A stretch of 64,000 bases of DNA from an uncultured Bacteroidales bacterium (GCA_903837605.1 CAILVF010000004.1:124001-188000), one strand, 5' to 3'; counted from the first letter of the stretch, positions 16,710 to 26,939 are shown. Numbers and translations: made by a program. Notes: generated by a model from the letters alone, not told the origin.

Positions 16710-18860
16710 ATGAGAATTGATTTTAAGAATATTGATTTCAGATCAACAATAAAACCTCTTGGACATCAAAGTGCCTATAGGAAGGAGTCGGCAAAGGAAC
16801 CATGGATAACAGCCGAACAGATCCCTGTAAAAGCTTTTTATACCAGGGAAGATTTAGCCGGAATGGAGCATTTGAATTATGCTGCCGGCCTCCCGCCATT
16901 CCTGCGCGGACCTTACTCGACAATGTACGTGATGAGTCCCTGGACTATAAGGCAGTATGCTGGTTTTTCAACAGCCGAGGAATCAAATGCTTTTTACCGC
17001 AGGAACCTGGCCGCGGGTCAGAAAGGCCTTTCAGTTGCTTTTGACCTTGCTACCCATCGTGGTTATGATTCCGATCATCCGAGGGTTGTAGGTGATGTGG
17101 GCAAAGCAGGTGTTGCCATCGACAGTGTTGAGGACATGAAGATCCTCTTTGACCAGATCCCCCTGGGGAAGATGTCTGTCTCAATGACCATGAACGGGGC
17201 AGTTTTACCGGTCCTGGCGTTTTATATCATTGCAGCCGAAGAACAGGGCGTCCCCCTGTCGGATCTGAACGGCACTATCCAGAATGATATTCTGAAGGAG
17301 TTCATGGTCAGGAACACATATATTTATCCCCCGACCCCTTCAATGAAGATCATCGCTGATATATTTGAATTCTCTTCGAAGAACATGCCGAAATTCAATT
17401 CGATTTCCATCAGCGGTTATCATATGCAGGAAGCCGGTGCTACTTGTGACATCGAACTCGCCTATACGCTTGCCGACGGCCTTGAATACCTCAGAACAGG
17501 GATTAATGCCGGGATGGATATTGACACCTTTGCACCCAGGCTTTCATTCTTCTGGGCTGCCGGCATGAACCATTTTATGGAAATTGCCAAAATGCGTGCG
17601 GGCAGGATGCTTTGGGCCAAACTGGTAAAGCAGTTTAATCCGAAGAATCCCAAATCAATGGCATTACGCACCCACACTCAAACATCCGGCTGGAGCCTTA
17701 CCGAACAGGATCCTTTCAATAATGTTGCCAGGACCTGTATTGAAGCCCTCGCAGCTGCCCTGGGCCATACACAGTCGCTGCATACCAATTCGCTTGACGA
17801 AGCCATCGCCCTGCCCACCGATTTCTCAGCCCGTATTGCCAGGAACACACAGTTGTACATCCAGGAAGAAACCCAGGTTTGCCGGTCTCTCGATCCATGG
17901 GCAGGATCGTATTATGTGGAAACCCTAACAAATGACATTGCGCACAATGCATGGCGCCTTATCACGGAAGTTGAGGAACTGGGGGGAATGGCCAAAGCCA
18001 TTGAAACAGGCATCCCTAAAATGAGGATAGAAGAAGCTGCTGCAAGAAAACAGGCAAGGATTGATTCGGGTAAAGACAGGATCATTGGTGTGAACATGAA
18101 CCGCCTTGAAAAGGAAGATCCTATCGACATCCTGAATATTGACAATACAGCCGTGCGGGAATCCCAGATCATCAGGCTTAACCAGCTTAAGGCTTCAAGA
18201 AACAACCAGGAAGTTCAGTCGGCGCTTGATGCACTTACACATTCAGCTGAAACAGGAGAAGGGAACCTGCTTGCATTATCGGTAGATGCGGCACGAAAGC
18301 GTGCCACCCTGGGTGAGATTTCATTTGCGTTAGAAAAAGTGTTTGGGAGGTACAAAGCTGTGATCCGTAGTATTTCAGGAGTATATTCTTCGGAGTCGGG
18401 CGATAGCGAGTCGTTCAGGAAAGCTCGTGCCCTGGCTGATAAATTTGCCGAGATGGAGGGCCGCAGGCCAAGGATCATGATTGCAAAGATGGGCCAGGAC
18501 GGCCATGACAGGGGAGCCAAGGTGGTTTCTACAGGCTATGCCGATATTGGCTTCGACGTGGATATAGGACCGCTTTTCCAAACCCCGGCAGAATCTGCAA
18601 AACAAGCTGTGGAAAACGATGTCCACATTCTCGGTGTCTCCAGTCTTGCCGCAGGCCATAAAACCCTCGTGCCACAGGTCATCGAGGAACTCTCAAAACT
18701 GGGCAGGGAGGATATCCTGGTGATCGTGGGAGGAGTAATCCCTCCCCAGGATTATGAATTTCTTTATAAAGCCGGCGCGGCCGCAATTTTTGGCCCGGGG
18801 ACAGTGATCTCCGATGCTGCCATTAAGCTTTTGGATATTCTTATTGAAAGCAGGAAGTAA
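16710..18860 (+). CDS. mutB: Methylmalonyl-CoA mutase large (alpha) subunit
   Basis: Catalytic, adenosylcobalamin-binding subunit of methylmalonyl-CoA mutase, 716 residues. The N-terminal TIM barrel holds the substrate region ([20 protein letters not shown]). The C-terminal B12 domain has the lower-ligand motif D597-x-H599-x-x-G602 (GQDGHDRG) followed by the [12 protein letters not shown] block. Complete and of normal length. With MutA it interconverts succinyl-CoA and methylmalonyl-CoA in the succinate-propionate route. The meaB chaperone and epimerase genes are not in the window. An O-methyltransferase gene starts 13 bases downstream. Confidence 0.97.
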   Translation: MRIDFKNIDFRSTIKPLGHQSAYRKESAKEPWITAEQIPVKAFYTREDLAGMEHLNYAAGLPPFLRGPYSTMYVMSPWTIRQYAGFSTAEESNAFYRRNLAAGQKGLSVAFDLATHRGYDSDHPRVVGDVGKAGVAIDSVEDMKILFDQIPLGKMSVSMTMNGAVLPVLAFYIIAAEEQGVPLSDLNGTIQNDILKEFMVRNTYIYPPTPSMKIIADIFEFSSKNMPKFNSISISGYHMQEAGATCDIELAYTLADGLEYLRTGINAGMDIDTFAPRLSFFWAAGMNHFMEIAKMRAGRMLWAKLVKQFNPKNPKSMALRTHTQTSGWSLTEQDPFNNVARTCIEALAAALGHTQSLHTNSLDEAIALPTDFSARIARNTQLYIQEETQVCRSLDPWAGSYYVETLTNDIAHNAWRLITEVEELGGMAKAIETGIPKMRIEEAAARKQARIDSGKDRIIGVNMNRLEKEDPIDILNIDNTAVRESQIIRLNQLKASRNNQEVQSALDALTHSAETGEGNLLALSVDAARKRATLGEISFALEKVFGRYKAVIRSISGVYSSESGDSESFRKARALADKFAEMEGRRPRIMIAKMGQDGHDRGAKVVSTGYADIGFDVDIGPLFQTPAESAKQAVENDVHILGVSSLAAGHKTLVPQVIEELSKLGREDILVIVGGVIPPQDYEFLYKAGAAAIFGPGTVISDAAIKLLDILIESRK

Positions 18861-18872
18861 AACTGCCTTCTT

Positions 18873-19499
18873 ATGATCCCTGAAGAAATAGAACAATACT
18901 GCGAGGCACATTCCAGCCCTGAACTTTCTTTCCTGGCTTCCCTTAATCGTGAGACCCATCTGACCCAGGTTTATCCGCGCATGATCTCCGGGCCAATGCA
19001 GGGAACCCTGCTCCGTTTCATTTCCTCTATGATCAAACCTGAAAAGGTGCTCGAGATAGGCACATTTACCGGATATTCGGCAATCAACCTGGCCCTGGGC
19101 GGGGCAGGCTTTGTACATACAATAGAAGTCAACCCTGAACAGGAGAGCATCATCCGAAGGTATCTTAAAGAAGCAGGTGTTGAAAACCGTGTCAGTCTTC
19201 ATATCGGGGACGCAATGAAGGTCATTCCCACATTAAACGAAAAATGGGACCTCGTTTTTATTGATGCCGACAAACCGAATTATCTCAATTATTACAACAT
19301 GGTTTTTCCCATGGTAAGGCAGGGAGGATGGATACTGGCCGATAACGCTTTATGGGACGGGAAAGTGATATCCGCAGGCACTAAAGATAAAGATACACTT
19401 GGAATTATCGAATACAACGAATTTGTTCAGAGTGATACCAGGGTTGAAAACCTGCTTCTTCCTTTCCGCGACGGGCTTATGATAGCAAGGAAAATCTAA
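18873..19499 (+). CDS. Class I SAM-dependent O-methyltransferase
   Basis: Cytosolic methyltransferase of 208 residues, O-methyltransferase family 3 (catechol/caffeoyl-CoA type). SAM motif I is VLEIGTFTGYSAINLA; then VHTIEVNPEQ, the metal-site LVFIDADKPNYLNYYN segment and GGWILADNALWDG. Such enzymes methylate catechol-like hydroxyls with a divalent metal; the substrate here is unknown. Likely last gene of the mutA operon. Its stop overlaps the convergent purE stop by 3 bases (19497-19499 with 19496-19498). Confidence 0.9.
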   Translation: MIPEEIEQYCEAHSSPELSFLASLNRETHLTQVYPRMISGPMQGTLLRFISSMIKPEKVLEIGTFTGYSAINLALGGAGFVHTIEVNPEQESIIRRYLKEAGVENRVSLHIGDAMKVIPTLNEKWDLVFIDADKPNYLNYYNMVFPMVRQGGWILADNALWDGKVISAGTKDKDTLGIIEYNEFVQSDTRVENLLLPFRDGLMIARKI

Positions 19500-20002
19500 C
19501 CGACTTTATAATCGTACTTCACCTGTGCCAGTTCCTCGTTGGCTTTGACAATCTTCTTCTTGAGGTCTTCTTTGAATTTCAACAGTTTCTGGTACAGGGA
19601 AGGATCGGAACCTGCAAGTATTTCAACAGCAAGAATGGCAGCATTCATAGAAGCGTTGATGCCTACGGTGGCAACCGGGATCCCCGGGGGCATCTGCACA
19701 ATGGCCAGGAGGGAGTCGAGGCCTTCAAGGGTGGCTTTTACAGGTACACCGATCACCGGTACCGAAGTCATTGCGGCGATCACCCCGGGCAGATGGGCCG
19801 CCATCCCGGCAGCAGCAATGATAACCCGGATCCCGCGATTATGTGCGGCTTTTGCAAATTCTTCCACTTTCTCGGGAGTGCGGTGGGCCGACAAGGCATT
19901 GATTTCAAACGGCACCTGCATATCGTTCAGGAACTTTGCTGCGGCTTCCATGACCGGAAGATCAGAAGTGCTTCCCATGATAATACTTACCAATGCTTGC
20001 AT
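19496..20002 (-). CDS. purE: N5-carboxyaminoimidazole ribonucleotide mutase
   Basis: Class I PurE (N5-CAIR to CAIR, purine biosynthesis), 168 residues. Motifs: VSIIMGSTSDLPVMEAA, the SAHRTPE catalytic loop, AAAGMAAHLPGV and MPPGIPVATVGI. The frame is open far upstream, but the ATG at 20002 immediately precedes the family's N-terminal strand, and a TAnnTTTG box sits just 18 bases before it. Divergent from the VirK-like gene and near hpt and adk, a purine-related cluster. Confidence 0.96.
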   Translation of the reverse strand: MQALVSIIMGSTSDLPVMEAAAKFLNDMQVPFEINALSAHRTPEKVEEFAKAAHNRGIRVIIAAAGMAAHLPGVIAAMTSVPVIGVPVKATLEGLDSLLAIVQMPPGIPVATVGINASMNAAILAVEILAGSDPSLYQKLLKFKEDLKKKIVKANEELAQVKYDYKVG

Positions 20003-20019
20003 AATTTTTCGTTTTTTTG

Positions 20020-20027
20020 CAAAATTA
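20020..20027 (-). promoter_or_regulatory. -7 box TAATTTTG of purE
   Basis: Minus-strand TAATTTTG, 18 bases before the purE ATG. Supports the ATG at 20002 as the start. No clear -33 TTG. Confidence 0.5.
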
Positions 20028-20063
20028 GTCAGAAAAACAGATTTCCCTAAAAATAAAAAAACT

Positions 20064-20534
20064 ATGAAAAAACGTCTTGCTCTTATTGTAACTGCCTTGA
20101 TCCTGGGCCTTGGAACAACGGCTATTGCGTCACAAATCAATGATTTCACTGCACTTATGAATGCCCTCAGAAACGGAGAAACAGTAAAAGTTGTGATGAA
20201 ATACGGAAAATGCAAGCTGATCTCCGATGGGGTGGAGCAGGAAAAATCACCCGATGCCACCGGCGGGATGGCTATTGAAGCCTGGGAATATTTTGAAACA
20301 GGCGTGGTCCGTAACAAGCAGGCTTTTATCACTTTCTCGGTCTCTTCACTTATTCAGAATCCTAAAGGCAAGGGATATGTTTTCGACTACGTAAAAGTGA
20401 GGATCAACGCCGACAATACAGTAAAGATACTGGCCCAGTACATCAATCCGAAGAACTTTAAAACGGTAATGGATGAAACATTCACCGGGATTATAAATGA
20501 CGGAAAAAACGATGGCGGAGTCTTTCTTTATTAA
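20064..20534 (+). CDS. VirK-like secreted protein
   Basis: Exported protein of 156 residues with a signal peptide (residues 1-22, MKKRLALIVTALILGLGTTAIA). The mature part, with ALRNGETVKVVMKYGKCKL, AIEAWEYFE and YVFDYVKVRI segments, resembles the VirK family of small periplasmic proteins of unknown biochemical function. The frame is open on the plus strand across purE, but only the ATG at 20064 gives a signal peptide. It ends 9 bases before hpt. VirK assignment is by eye and moderate. Confidence 0.6.
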   Translation: MKKRLALIVTALILGLGTTAIASQINDFTALMNALRNGETVKVVMKYGKCKLISDGVEQEKSPDATGGMAIEAWEYFETGVVRNKQAFITFSVSSLIQNPKGKGYVFDYVKVRINADNTVKILAQYINPKNFKTVMDETFTGIINDGKNDGGVFLY

Positions 20535-20539
20535 CTTTG
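20532..20539 (+). promoter_or_regulatory. -7 box TAACTTTG at the hpt start
   Basis: TAACTTTG overlaps the stop codon of the preceding gene and ends 4 bases before the hpt ATG at 20544. If used, the hpt transcript would be leaderless or nearly so. Confidence 0.4.
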
Positions 20540-20543
20540 TTAA

Positions 20544-21107
20544 ATGGTTAGCACAAATGGCAAACCCGCCCCGATAAAGGTCAGGGATAAATTCTTCAGA
20601 TTATACCTGGAAAAGGAACAGATTGACAGGATAGTCGGCGGCATTGCCGGCCGCATTGACATGGATTATCAGGGAAAGCTCCCCTTATTCCTGGGTGTTC
20701 TCAACGGGGCATTTATATTTGCGTCCGACCTGTTGAGAAAGGTGAGCATCCCCTGCGAAATATCATTTGTCAAATATTCTTCATACCAGGGCATGGCAAG
20801 CGGGGAAAAAATTAACAGGCTGCTGGGCCTTAACGAAACCATTAGGGGCCGCGATATTATCATCGTCGAAGATATCGTGGATACCGGGTTGACCATGGCA
20901 CAGCTGTTTGCCGACCTTAAAGCCTATGAACCTGCAAGTGTGAAAGTGGCCTGTTTTTGTTTTAAAAAGGACGCTTTCAGGGAGAATTTTACTATTGATT
21001 ACTGCGGATTGGAGATCCCTGATTTATTTGTTGTGGGATATGGCCTCGATTACGACGGTGCGGGCCGTAATTTTCCTGATATTTACCAGTTGGATGAAAC
21101 TCTTTGA
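20544..21107 (+). CDS. hpt: Hypoxanthine phosphoribosyltransferase
   Basis: Purine salvage enzyme (hypoxanthine or guanine + PRPP gives IMP or GMP), 187 residues, cytosolic. The PRPP-binding motif IIIVEDIVDTGLTM is diagnostic; FLGVLNGAFIFASDLLR and the C-terminal FVVGYGLDYDGAGRNFPDI segment also fit. Followed by adk (24 bases) and obg (21 bases) on the same strand, probably co-transcribed. Confidence 0.94.
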   Translation: MVSTNGKPAPIKVRDKFFRLYLEKEQIDRIVGGIAGRIDMDYQGKLPLFLGVLNGAFIFASDLLRKVSIPCEISFVKYSSYQGMASGEKINRLLGLNETIRGRDIIIVEDIVDTGLTMAQLFADLKAYEPASVKVACFCFKKDAFRENFTIDYCGLEIPDLFVVGYGLDYDGAGRNFPDIYQLDETL

Positions 21108-21131
21108 AAAACTAACGTAAATTAATAGCCA

Positions 21132-21698
21132 ATGCATAACCTTATTTTATTTGGTCCCCCGGGAGCCGGTAAAGGGACCCAGGCAGTTAAGATTGCCCAA
21201 AAATACAACTGGAAGCATATTTCAACCGGTGACATCCTCAGGGCTGAAGTTGGGCAGGGAACTCCTCTCGGCCTCCAGGTTAAAGCCGTAATGGAAGCAG
21301 GGCACCTCGTTTCGGATGAGCTGCTGATTGAAATTATCAGGTCGGTATTCCTGAAGAATGAGGATGCTGAAGGATTTGTTTTCGACGGATTTCCCCGCAC
21401 CCTGAACCAGGCACATGAACTCGACAAGCTGCTGTGCAGGCTGAATCATTCGGTGAAACAGGTTCTTTCACTTGAAGTGGACGAGGAAGAACTTGTTAAA
21501 CGCCTTTTAAAGAGGGCCATGGAACAGGGACGGGTTGATGATACCGAAGAAGTCATTAAAAACAGGCTTGTACAATATCATAAGCATACCAAGCCCCTTC
21601 AGCAATATTACCAGGAAAAAGGTATCTATACCGAAGTTTACGGAGTAGGAGGCATTGACGATATTTTTGAAAGCCTTTGCAAAGCGATCAGGAAATAA
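21132..21698 (+). CDS. adk: Adenylate kinase
   Basis: Adenylate kinase (ATP + AMP = 2 ADP), 188 residues, the short form without the zinc-finger-like LID insertion. P-loop GPPGAGKGTQ at residues 7-16, AMP-site STGDILRAEV and GFPRTLNQA, short LID RVDDTEEVIKNRL. Lies between hpt and obg in a housekeeping run. Confidence 0.96.
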   Translation: MHNLILFGPPGAGKGTQAVKIAQKYNWKHISTGDILRAEVGQGTPLGLQVKAVMEAGHLVSDELLIEIIRSVFLKNEDAEGFVFDGFPRTLNQAHELDKLLCRLNHSVKQVLSLEVDEEELVKRLLKRAMEQGRVDDTEEVIKNRLVQYHKHTKPLQQYYQEKGIYTEVYGVGGIDDIFESLCKAIRK

Positions 21699-21719
21699 TA
21701 ATTAAAACATAAGGATTGC

Positions 21720-22712
21720 ATGTCTGAATCAAACTTTGTCGATTATGTAAAGATCTTCTGTGCTTCCGGGAACGGAGGTGCCGGGTCGAAACACTTCCTG
21801 AGGACCCGGCTGACTGCCAGGGGAGGACCCGACGGAGGTGACGGAGGCAGGGGAGGCCATGTTATCCTTAAAGGGAACAGCCAGCTGTGGACTTTACTTC
21901 ACCTGAAATTCACCAAACATATCCGTGCAGGCCATGGGGTGAACGGGGCAAAAAGCCTGCAAACAGGTGCATACGGTAAGGACATTACTATCGAAGTCCC
22001 CCTTGGCACTGTCGCAAGGGATGCCGAAACCATGGCTTTCGAATGCGAGATCACCGAGGATGGACAGACCCATATCCTTGTGCCGGGCGGAAGGGGCGGA
22101 CTCGGGAACGATCATTTCAAATCGGCCACGCACCAGGCTCCCAGGTATGCCCAGCCGGGAGAACCCGGAATTGAAGGCTGGAAGATACTGGAGCTGAAAC
22201 TGCTTGCCGATGTAGGTCTCGTTGGCTTCCCCAATGCAGGGAAATCCACGCTTTTATCCGTTATATCCGCGGCAAAACCCGAAATAGCCGACTATCCCTT
22301 CACCACACTTGTGCCCAACCTTGGAATCGTGAAATACCACGACAACAGGTCCTTTGTCATGGCCGACATACCCGGCATCATCGAGGGGGCGCATGAAGGG
22401 AAAGGTATTGGCCTGAGGTTCCTGAGGCATATTGAACGGAATTCTGCCCTGCTCTTCATGGTTCCTGCCGACAGCAATGACATCCGCCACGAGTACGAGA
22501 TCCTGCTTAAGGAACTCGAGATGTACAACCCCGAATTGCTCGACAAATCAAGGATACTGGCAATTACCAAATCTGATCTCGCCGACGAGGAAATTGTAAG
22601 TGAACTGAAAAAAGAACTTCCGCCAGATATTCCTTACGTGTTTATCTCATCGCATAAGAAAACGGGCCTGCTCAAACTCAAAGGGATGCTTTGGGAGGCG
22701 CTGAATCAGTGA
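21720..22712 (+). CDS. obg: Obg-family GTPase
   Basis: Ribosome-associated GTPase involved in 50S maturation, 330 residues. The Gly-rich Obg fold fills residues about 5-160 ([14 protein letters not shown] repeats). The G domain has [10 protein letters not shown] (G1), the DIPGIIEGA switch (G3) and TKSD (G4). There is no C-terminal OCT extension, as is common in this phylum. Downstream of adk by 21 bases. Confidence 0.96.
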   Translation: MSESNFVDYVKIFCASGNGGAGSKHFLRTRLTARGGPDGGDGGRGGHVILKGNSQLWTLLHLKFTKHIRAGHGVNGAKSLQTGAYGKDITIEVPLGTVARDAETMAFECEITEDGQTHILVPGGRGGLGNDHFKSATHQAPRYAQPGEPGIEGWKILELKLLADVGLVGFPNAGKSTLLSVISAAKPEIADYPFTTLVPNLGIVKYHDNRSFVMADIPGIIEGAHEGKGIGLRFLRHIERNSALLFMVPADSNDIRHEYEILLKELEMYNPELLDKSRILAITKSDLADEEIVSELKKELPPDIPYVFISSHKKTGLLKLKGMLWEALNQ

Positions 22713-22758
22713 ACGGTGAACAGATAATGAAGTCATACATCTTCCATATCTTCTTCTG

Positions 22759-23340
22759 ATGCTGGAAAAGTTCCTGACATTCGACCGTTCGCTTTTCCTG
22801 ACCCTTAACGGGCTTCACGCATCCTGGCTGGATCCGGTTATGTACTGGGCCAGTAATACCCTGGTTTGGATACCCCTTTTTATTTTTCTTGCCTGCCTTG
22901 TAATTGACACATTCCGTTACAAGATGGTTGCAGTTATCTTAGCCCTTGCACTGATGATCACAATCTCAGACCAGCTATCCAACCTGGTAAAGAATGATAC
23001 TCAAAGATTAAGGCCTTCAAACGAACCTGCCCTGGCGGCAGGCATTCATATTGTTAAAGAATACAGGGGAAGCGATTTTGGCTATTACTCGGCCCATGCT
23101 TCCAACACCTTTGCCCTGGCCGTATTTCTTATAATCCTGTTTCAGAAACGTTACAGGTACTTGTACCTTCTTCTTATAGGCTGGGCTTCACTCATGAGCT
23201 ATACCAGGATATACCTGGGGGTTCATTATCCCATCGATGTATTAAGCGGTGCAGCCATCGGCAGCCTGTTAGGATGGTTTGCCGGCAGGATAACGATTTA
23301 TCTTCTCTCCCTTCAGGGGAAGGGGATCAATCCAGTTTAA
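22759..23340 (+). CDS. PAP2-family membrane phosphatase
   Basis: Integral-membrane phosphatase of 193 residues with about five helices. The three PAP2 motifs are present: K-x6-RP (KNDTQRLRP), YSAHASN in place of PSGH, and TR-x5-H-x3-D (YTRIYLGVHYPIDV). Homologues dephosphorylate lipid phosphates such as undecaprenyl pyrophosphate or phosphatidylglycerophosphate; which one cannot be told here. Its last 14 bases overlap the convergent gene at 23327. Confidence 0.87.
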   Translation: MLEKFLTFDRSLFLTLNGLHASWLDPVMYWASNTLVWIPLFIFLACLVIDTFRYKMVAVILALALMITISDQLSNLVKNDTQRLRPSNEPALAAGIHIVKEYRGSDFGYYSAHASNTFALAVFLIILFQKRYRYLYLLLIGWASLMSYTRIYLGVHYPIDVLSGAAIGSLLGWFAGRITIYLLSLQGKGINPV

Positions 23341-23899
23341 ACACCAGTCCTATATTTGCATACGTTGAATTATACCCGAACTCCCCGTATACCCCAAGTT
23401 CAGGGGTGAAGAAGTACGAAGCCCCGAAGAAAACTCCGAAATAGGGATAGAATGGGGCAGGGGTATGATAACCTTCATTGGCGTCATGGCTGTTCATGCA
23501 AAGCCCGAATCCAAGGGGAACGCCTGCATATGTATCAAGGCCCTTCACATCCCAGCCGTAATGGTAAGCGCTTCTGGCTCCGACAATGAAATTGAACCAG
23601 TTCTCATGCCAGCTGTTGCCATAGGTATGCCAGAAATATGAAAAAGTGGCTTCGGCTCCCAGGGTGATTACACCCGGACCCACTTTCCACATTCCTTTTT
23701 CAAATGAAAATTTTGCAGCCGGACCAAAGCCTGATCCGTTGCCGAAAAAGGGCGTGCCGGCGCCAAAACCGGCATTAAGGAGCCATGTATCTTCCTTCAT
23801 AGGGCTCATGGGGCCATTCTGTGCTTTCACAGAAGGGATTATTACAAATAAAACAACAATACATAAAGTGAATCGCAGGATGAGTTTCTTTGTGTTCAT
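23327..23899 (-). CDS. Secreted beta-barrel protein of unknown function
   Basis: Small exported protein of 190 residues. Signal peptide about residues 1-26 (ending SVKAQ). The mature part is rich in Gly and aromatics with amphipathic strands (FGAGTPFFGNGSGFGPAAKF, FPYFGVFFGASYFFTPELGVYGEFGY) and ends in alternating hydrophobics, resembling small outer-membrane barrels. No enzymatic motif. It lies downstream of the DnaJ-like gene on the same strand with a 78-base gap. Confidence 0.65.
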   Translation of the reverse strand: MNTKKLILRFTLCIVVLFVIIPSVKAQNGPMSPMKEDTWLLNAGFGAGTPFFGNGSGFGPAAKFSFEKGMWKVGPGVITLGAEATFSYFWHTYGNSWHENWFNFIVGARSAYHYGWDVKGLDTYAGVPLGFGLCMNSHDANEGYHTPAPFYPYFGVFFGASYFFTPELGVYGEFGYNSTYANIGLVFKLD

Positions 23900-23977
23900 G
23901 ACGGGAAAAAATTAGCTGTTCGTTTTTAATTGTTTCAATTCAAAAACGACAAGAGAAAGGAAAAAGTATATGCGATT

Positions 23978-24925
23978 TCAATGCCTCAGGGCGGCAAGCT
24001 GGGTAAAAAGTTCGATCTCCCGGGGGCTCAGGTTCTGAGGGATGTCAATAATGATCTTAAGATAAAGATCCCCGAATTCATTTTTCTTCCTGTAAACGGG
24101 CATCCCCAATCCTTTCATGCGCAGGACCTTCCCGTTCTGGGTTTCCTTCGGGATCTTCATTGTAACATTTCCCTTCGGCGGATGAACATTTACCTCTCCC
24201 CCGAGAACTGCCATATACAAGGGAACATGAAGGTCACAATAGAGGTCATTCTCCCTGATCTCAAACACGTTATCAGGGAGGATCTTCACGTGCATATAAA
24301 GGTCGCCTGGTTCACCGCCCCTACGGCCCTGGGCTCCTTTGCCTTTAACACGCAACACCTGGCCGTCATAGACGCCCTGGGGGATAGTAACGCTGAGTTG
24401 TTCGTCTCCAAGGGTGATCATTCGTTTAGACCCCTTGTAAGCACCTTCAAGGGTCACTTCGAGGCTCGCTTCATAATCCTGTCCTTTCACAGGCCTTCCC
24501 CCTGAGCGTCCCCTGCCCTGGTTTGAATAATCTCCTCTGAAATCCTGGCCCGGATAAGCTCCTCCGAAGAATGAATTGAAGAAATCAGAAAAATCCGACC
24601 CTCCAAAATCTTCGGCGCCATATGTGCGGGAATAGTCTTTCCCTCCTCCCTGCCGCGCCCACTGGCTGAAATCAGCACCCCCGCCCGAAGTCTGTTCATA
24701 TTGCTTCCAGTTCGAACCCAGGGTATCATATTTTTTCCTTTTCTCAGGATCCTTCAGGACTTCATATGCTTCTCCCATTTCCTTGAACTTCTCCTCGGCT
24801 TGCTTGTTTCCGGGATTTTTATCGGGATGGTATTTCACTGCCAGTTTGCGGTAGGCTTTTTTGATCTCAGCCTCGGTAGCGGTTTTTGAAATACCTAAGA
24901 GGCTGTAATAATCCTTGAAATCCAT
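23978..24925 (-). CDS. CbpA-type DnaJ co-chaperone
   Basis: DnaJ-family protein of 315 residues that stimulates an Hsp70 ATPase. J domain at residues 1-70 with the HPD motif (KYHPDKNPG). A Gly/Ser/Phe-rich linker follows to about 140, then the two C-terminal peptide-binding beta domains. It lacks the CxxCxGxG zinc repeats of canonical DnaJ, so it is the class B/CbpA type. It begins 11 bases after the first transporter gene on the same strand and may share its transcript. dnaK is 30 kb away. Confidence 0.9.
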   Translation of the reverse strand: MDFKDYYSLLGISKTATEAEIKKAYRKLAVKYHPDKNPGNKQAEEKFKEMGEAYEVLKDPEKRKKYDTLGSNWKQYEQTSGGGADFSQWARQGGGKDYSRTYGAEDFGGSDFSDFFNSFFGGAYPGQDFRGDYSNQGRGRSGGRPVKGQDYEASLEVTLEGAYKGSKRMITLGDEQLSVTIPQGVYDGQVLRVKGKGAQGRRGGEPGDLYMHVKILPDNVFEIRENDLYCDLHVPLYMAVLGGEVNVHPPKGNVTMKIPKETQNGKVLRMKGLGMPVYRKKNEFGDLYLKIIIDIPQNLSPREIELFTQLAALRH

Positions 24926-24935
24926 TACTTAATTT

Positions 24936-26939
24936 TTAATCAGTGGTTGTTAGTTTAATCGGGATCAGTACCAGCATAAACCCTTTATGGGCAAGACGGT
25001 TCTGCAAAGTTAACTGAGTTTGGCTATGAAGCATCCTGGTAAGGGATGAAGGGCGGGAGAAAATGGCATTGCCGATGAAAAAAATAACCCGTTTATATTT
25101 GTTCACAACCTTTTTTGAAAGTTCCTTAACCTCGTCGGCTATATCAGTGCCTATTGCATAATAGCTGTCGGCAAAACATCCGTAAGCCCGGGCAAGTTGT
25201 TCGTATTTTTTCAGATTATATTTAACGTCCTCTTCAAGGTTCTGAAGCTCAGCTTCACCTTTAAATGTGCCGGAATCTACCATTCCGACCGAGATAAAGA
25301 TAAAATTCTTGTATTTCTCAAAGTCTTCACGGATTTTAAGGAAGGTATGTATCCCTATACCGTTGAAATCGTTTACACATATGCATGCGGTATGCATGTC
25401 AGGATTAAATTCGGGAGGTTCCCTGTGTGATTTCTCAAACCCAAGCATAGCTCCTTCAACCTGGCGGAACATCTTCAGGTCAAGCTGGCTGAGCAGTTTG
25501 GCGGATTTATCATAATGACCTTTTACCTTAACTACAAAGAGAATGAGGCTGGAGGTTATAAGTATGGTAAGCCATCCGCCTTCCCCGAATTTTATAAATA
25601 GCACAGTACACAGAATACTCAAAGTGAGGAAGAACCCAAGTCCGTTGATAAGAAGTTTCGTAAACCAGGAACCTTCATTTTTCTTTACCTGCCACCAATG
25701 GCGTACCATCCCCGCCTGTGAGAGGGAGAAGGTTACAAACACGTTGATGCTGTATAAAACAATCAGGGTGTTCACGCTACCCCCGGTGACAAGGAGAATG
25801 AATGCGGCAGAAACAGCCATAAGGATCAGTCCGTTCTGGGTAACAAGCCGGTCGGAAAGCACAGAGAACCTTCTGGGGAACCAGTTATCCTGGGCCATGT
25901 TGGATATGACCCTGGGGCCGTCAAGGAACCCGGTCTGGGCACCTACGAAAAGCAGGGCTGCCTCAGAAAGCAGGGTGATGACCACAAATGGCTGGCCTAA
26001 CCATTTGTTCCATCCGGCAGTCATAGCTTCCAGGAGATTAGCATTCATGGTTTTACCGGGAATGTGTTTCAGGTGAAACAAGGAATAAGCTACAAGTAAC
26101 CCGAGGACGGTAATTCCCAGGGAGAATGCCATAAGCCGCATGGTCGCGATTCCTGTTTTGACCCTTGGTTCTTTGAGGATGACCATCGAATTGGAAACTG
26201 CTTCAATCCCGGTATAGGTCCCCGCACCCATGCTATAAGCCCTTGCAAGAATGATGAGAACGGCAAAAGTGCCCATACTGTGGCTTGCCTGTTTGAATTC
26301 CCTTGTTGCATCAGGGACCAGGTTGATGAATTCAGTGGAATGGAAGAAAATCGGATATATGATCGTGAAGGCATGCGTGAGCAGGAAGACAATAAAAATC
26401 GGTAACAAGGAAAAAACCGATTCTTTAATTCCCCTCAGGTTTACAAGCAGCAACAGAAGGATGATTACAAGGGTAACCGAGAGTTTAAGATGCTGGTAAG
26501 CCGGCGGGAAATTGCTGAAAATGGCATCCACACCGCTCGCAACGCTGATGGAAATCGTGAGAACGTAGTCAACGATCAATGAACAGCCGGAAACCATTCC
26601 GAGCTTGGGGTTCAGGAGTTTTGTTGCGACTTTATAACCGCCTCCGCCTGAAGGAAAGAGCTTTATGATCTGTGAATAACTGCTGCTGATAATGGAGATT
26701 GTAAGCACCACCGCCAATGCAATGAAAATAGTCATCCCGTGGTAATGGCCGAGTGCATTGTAGGATTCTTCAGGGCCGTAACAGGATGAAGAAAGACCGT
26801 CGGAACCCAGTCCTACCCAGGCAAGGATAGCAACAAGGGTGACCTTCTCAAAAATATTTTCATCCTTGAGGTCTCTTGCCTTCCCAACAAAGAGCTTGCG
26901 TGCCCTCTCGGTGGTACTTAACCTTTCTCTTTGTTTCAT
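24936..26939 (-). CDS. KimA-like APC-superfamily potassium transporter, copy 1
   Basis: Membrane transporter of 667 residues with about 12 helices and a C-terminal cytosolic domain (about 490-667). The first helices match KimA, the proton-coupled potassium importer of the KUP type: GSDGLSSSCYG (D47, Y54), FPSGGGGYKV and LIVDYVLT (D124) align with KimA's SSDALSSVAYG, YPQGGGAYIV and LLVDYILT. The Asp and Tyr positions correspond to its potassium site as I recall it. A general amino-acid permease is the alternative. The ATG at 26939 is chosen because its MKQRERLSTTER matches the paralogue start; the TTG at 26948 is less likely. Highly similar to the next gene upstream: a tandem duplication. Confidence 0.8.
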   Translation of the reverse strand: MKQRERLSTTERARKLFVGKARDLKDENIFEKVTLVAILAWVGLGSDGLSSSCYGPEESYNALGHYHGMTIFIALAVVLTISIISSSYSQIIKLFPSGGGGYKVATKLLNPKLGMVSGCSLIVDYVLTISISVASGVDAIFSNFPPAYQHLKLSVTLVIILLLLLVNLRGIKESVFSLLPIFIVFLLTHAFTIIYPIFFHSTEFINLVPDATREFKQASHSMGTFAVLIILARAYSMGAGTYTGIEAVSNSMVILKEPRVKTGIATMRLMAFSLGITVLGLLVAYSLFHLKHIPGKTMNANLLEAMTAGWNKWLGQPFVVITLLSEAALLFVGAQTGFLDGPRVISNMAQDNWFPRRFSVLSDRLVTQNGLILMAVSAAFILLVTGGSVNTLIVLYSINVFVTFSLSQAGMVRHWWQVKKNEGSWFTKLLINGLGFFLTLSILCTVLFIKFGEGGWLTILITSSLILFVVKVKGHYDKSAKLLSQLDLKMFRQVEGAMLGFEKSHREPPEFNPDMHTACICVNDFNGIGIHTFLKIREDFEKYKNFIFISVGMVDSGTFKGEAELQNLEEDVKYNLKKYEQLARAYGCFADSYYAIGTDIADEVKELSKKVVNKYKRVIFFIGNAIFSRPSSLTRMLHSQTQLTLQNRLAHKGFMLVLIPIKLTTTD

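Noticed and set aside
23921..23948. Hairpin cgtttttaattg/caattcaaaaacg between the DnaJ-like gene and the barrel gene
   Set aside because: The stem has a bulge, is AT-rich and is not followed by a T tract on the minus strand, so it is not a convincing terminator.
23930..24505. 191-codon plus-strand frame opposite the DnaJ-like gene
   Set aside because: Shadow of the minus-strand CbpA-type gene; low-quality composition and no family.
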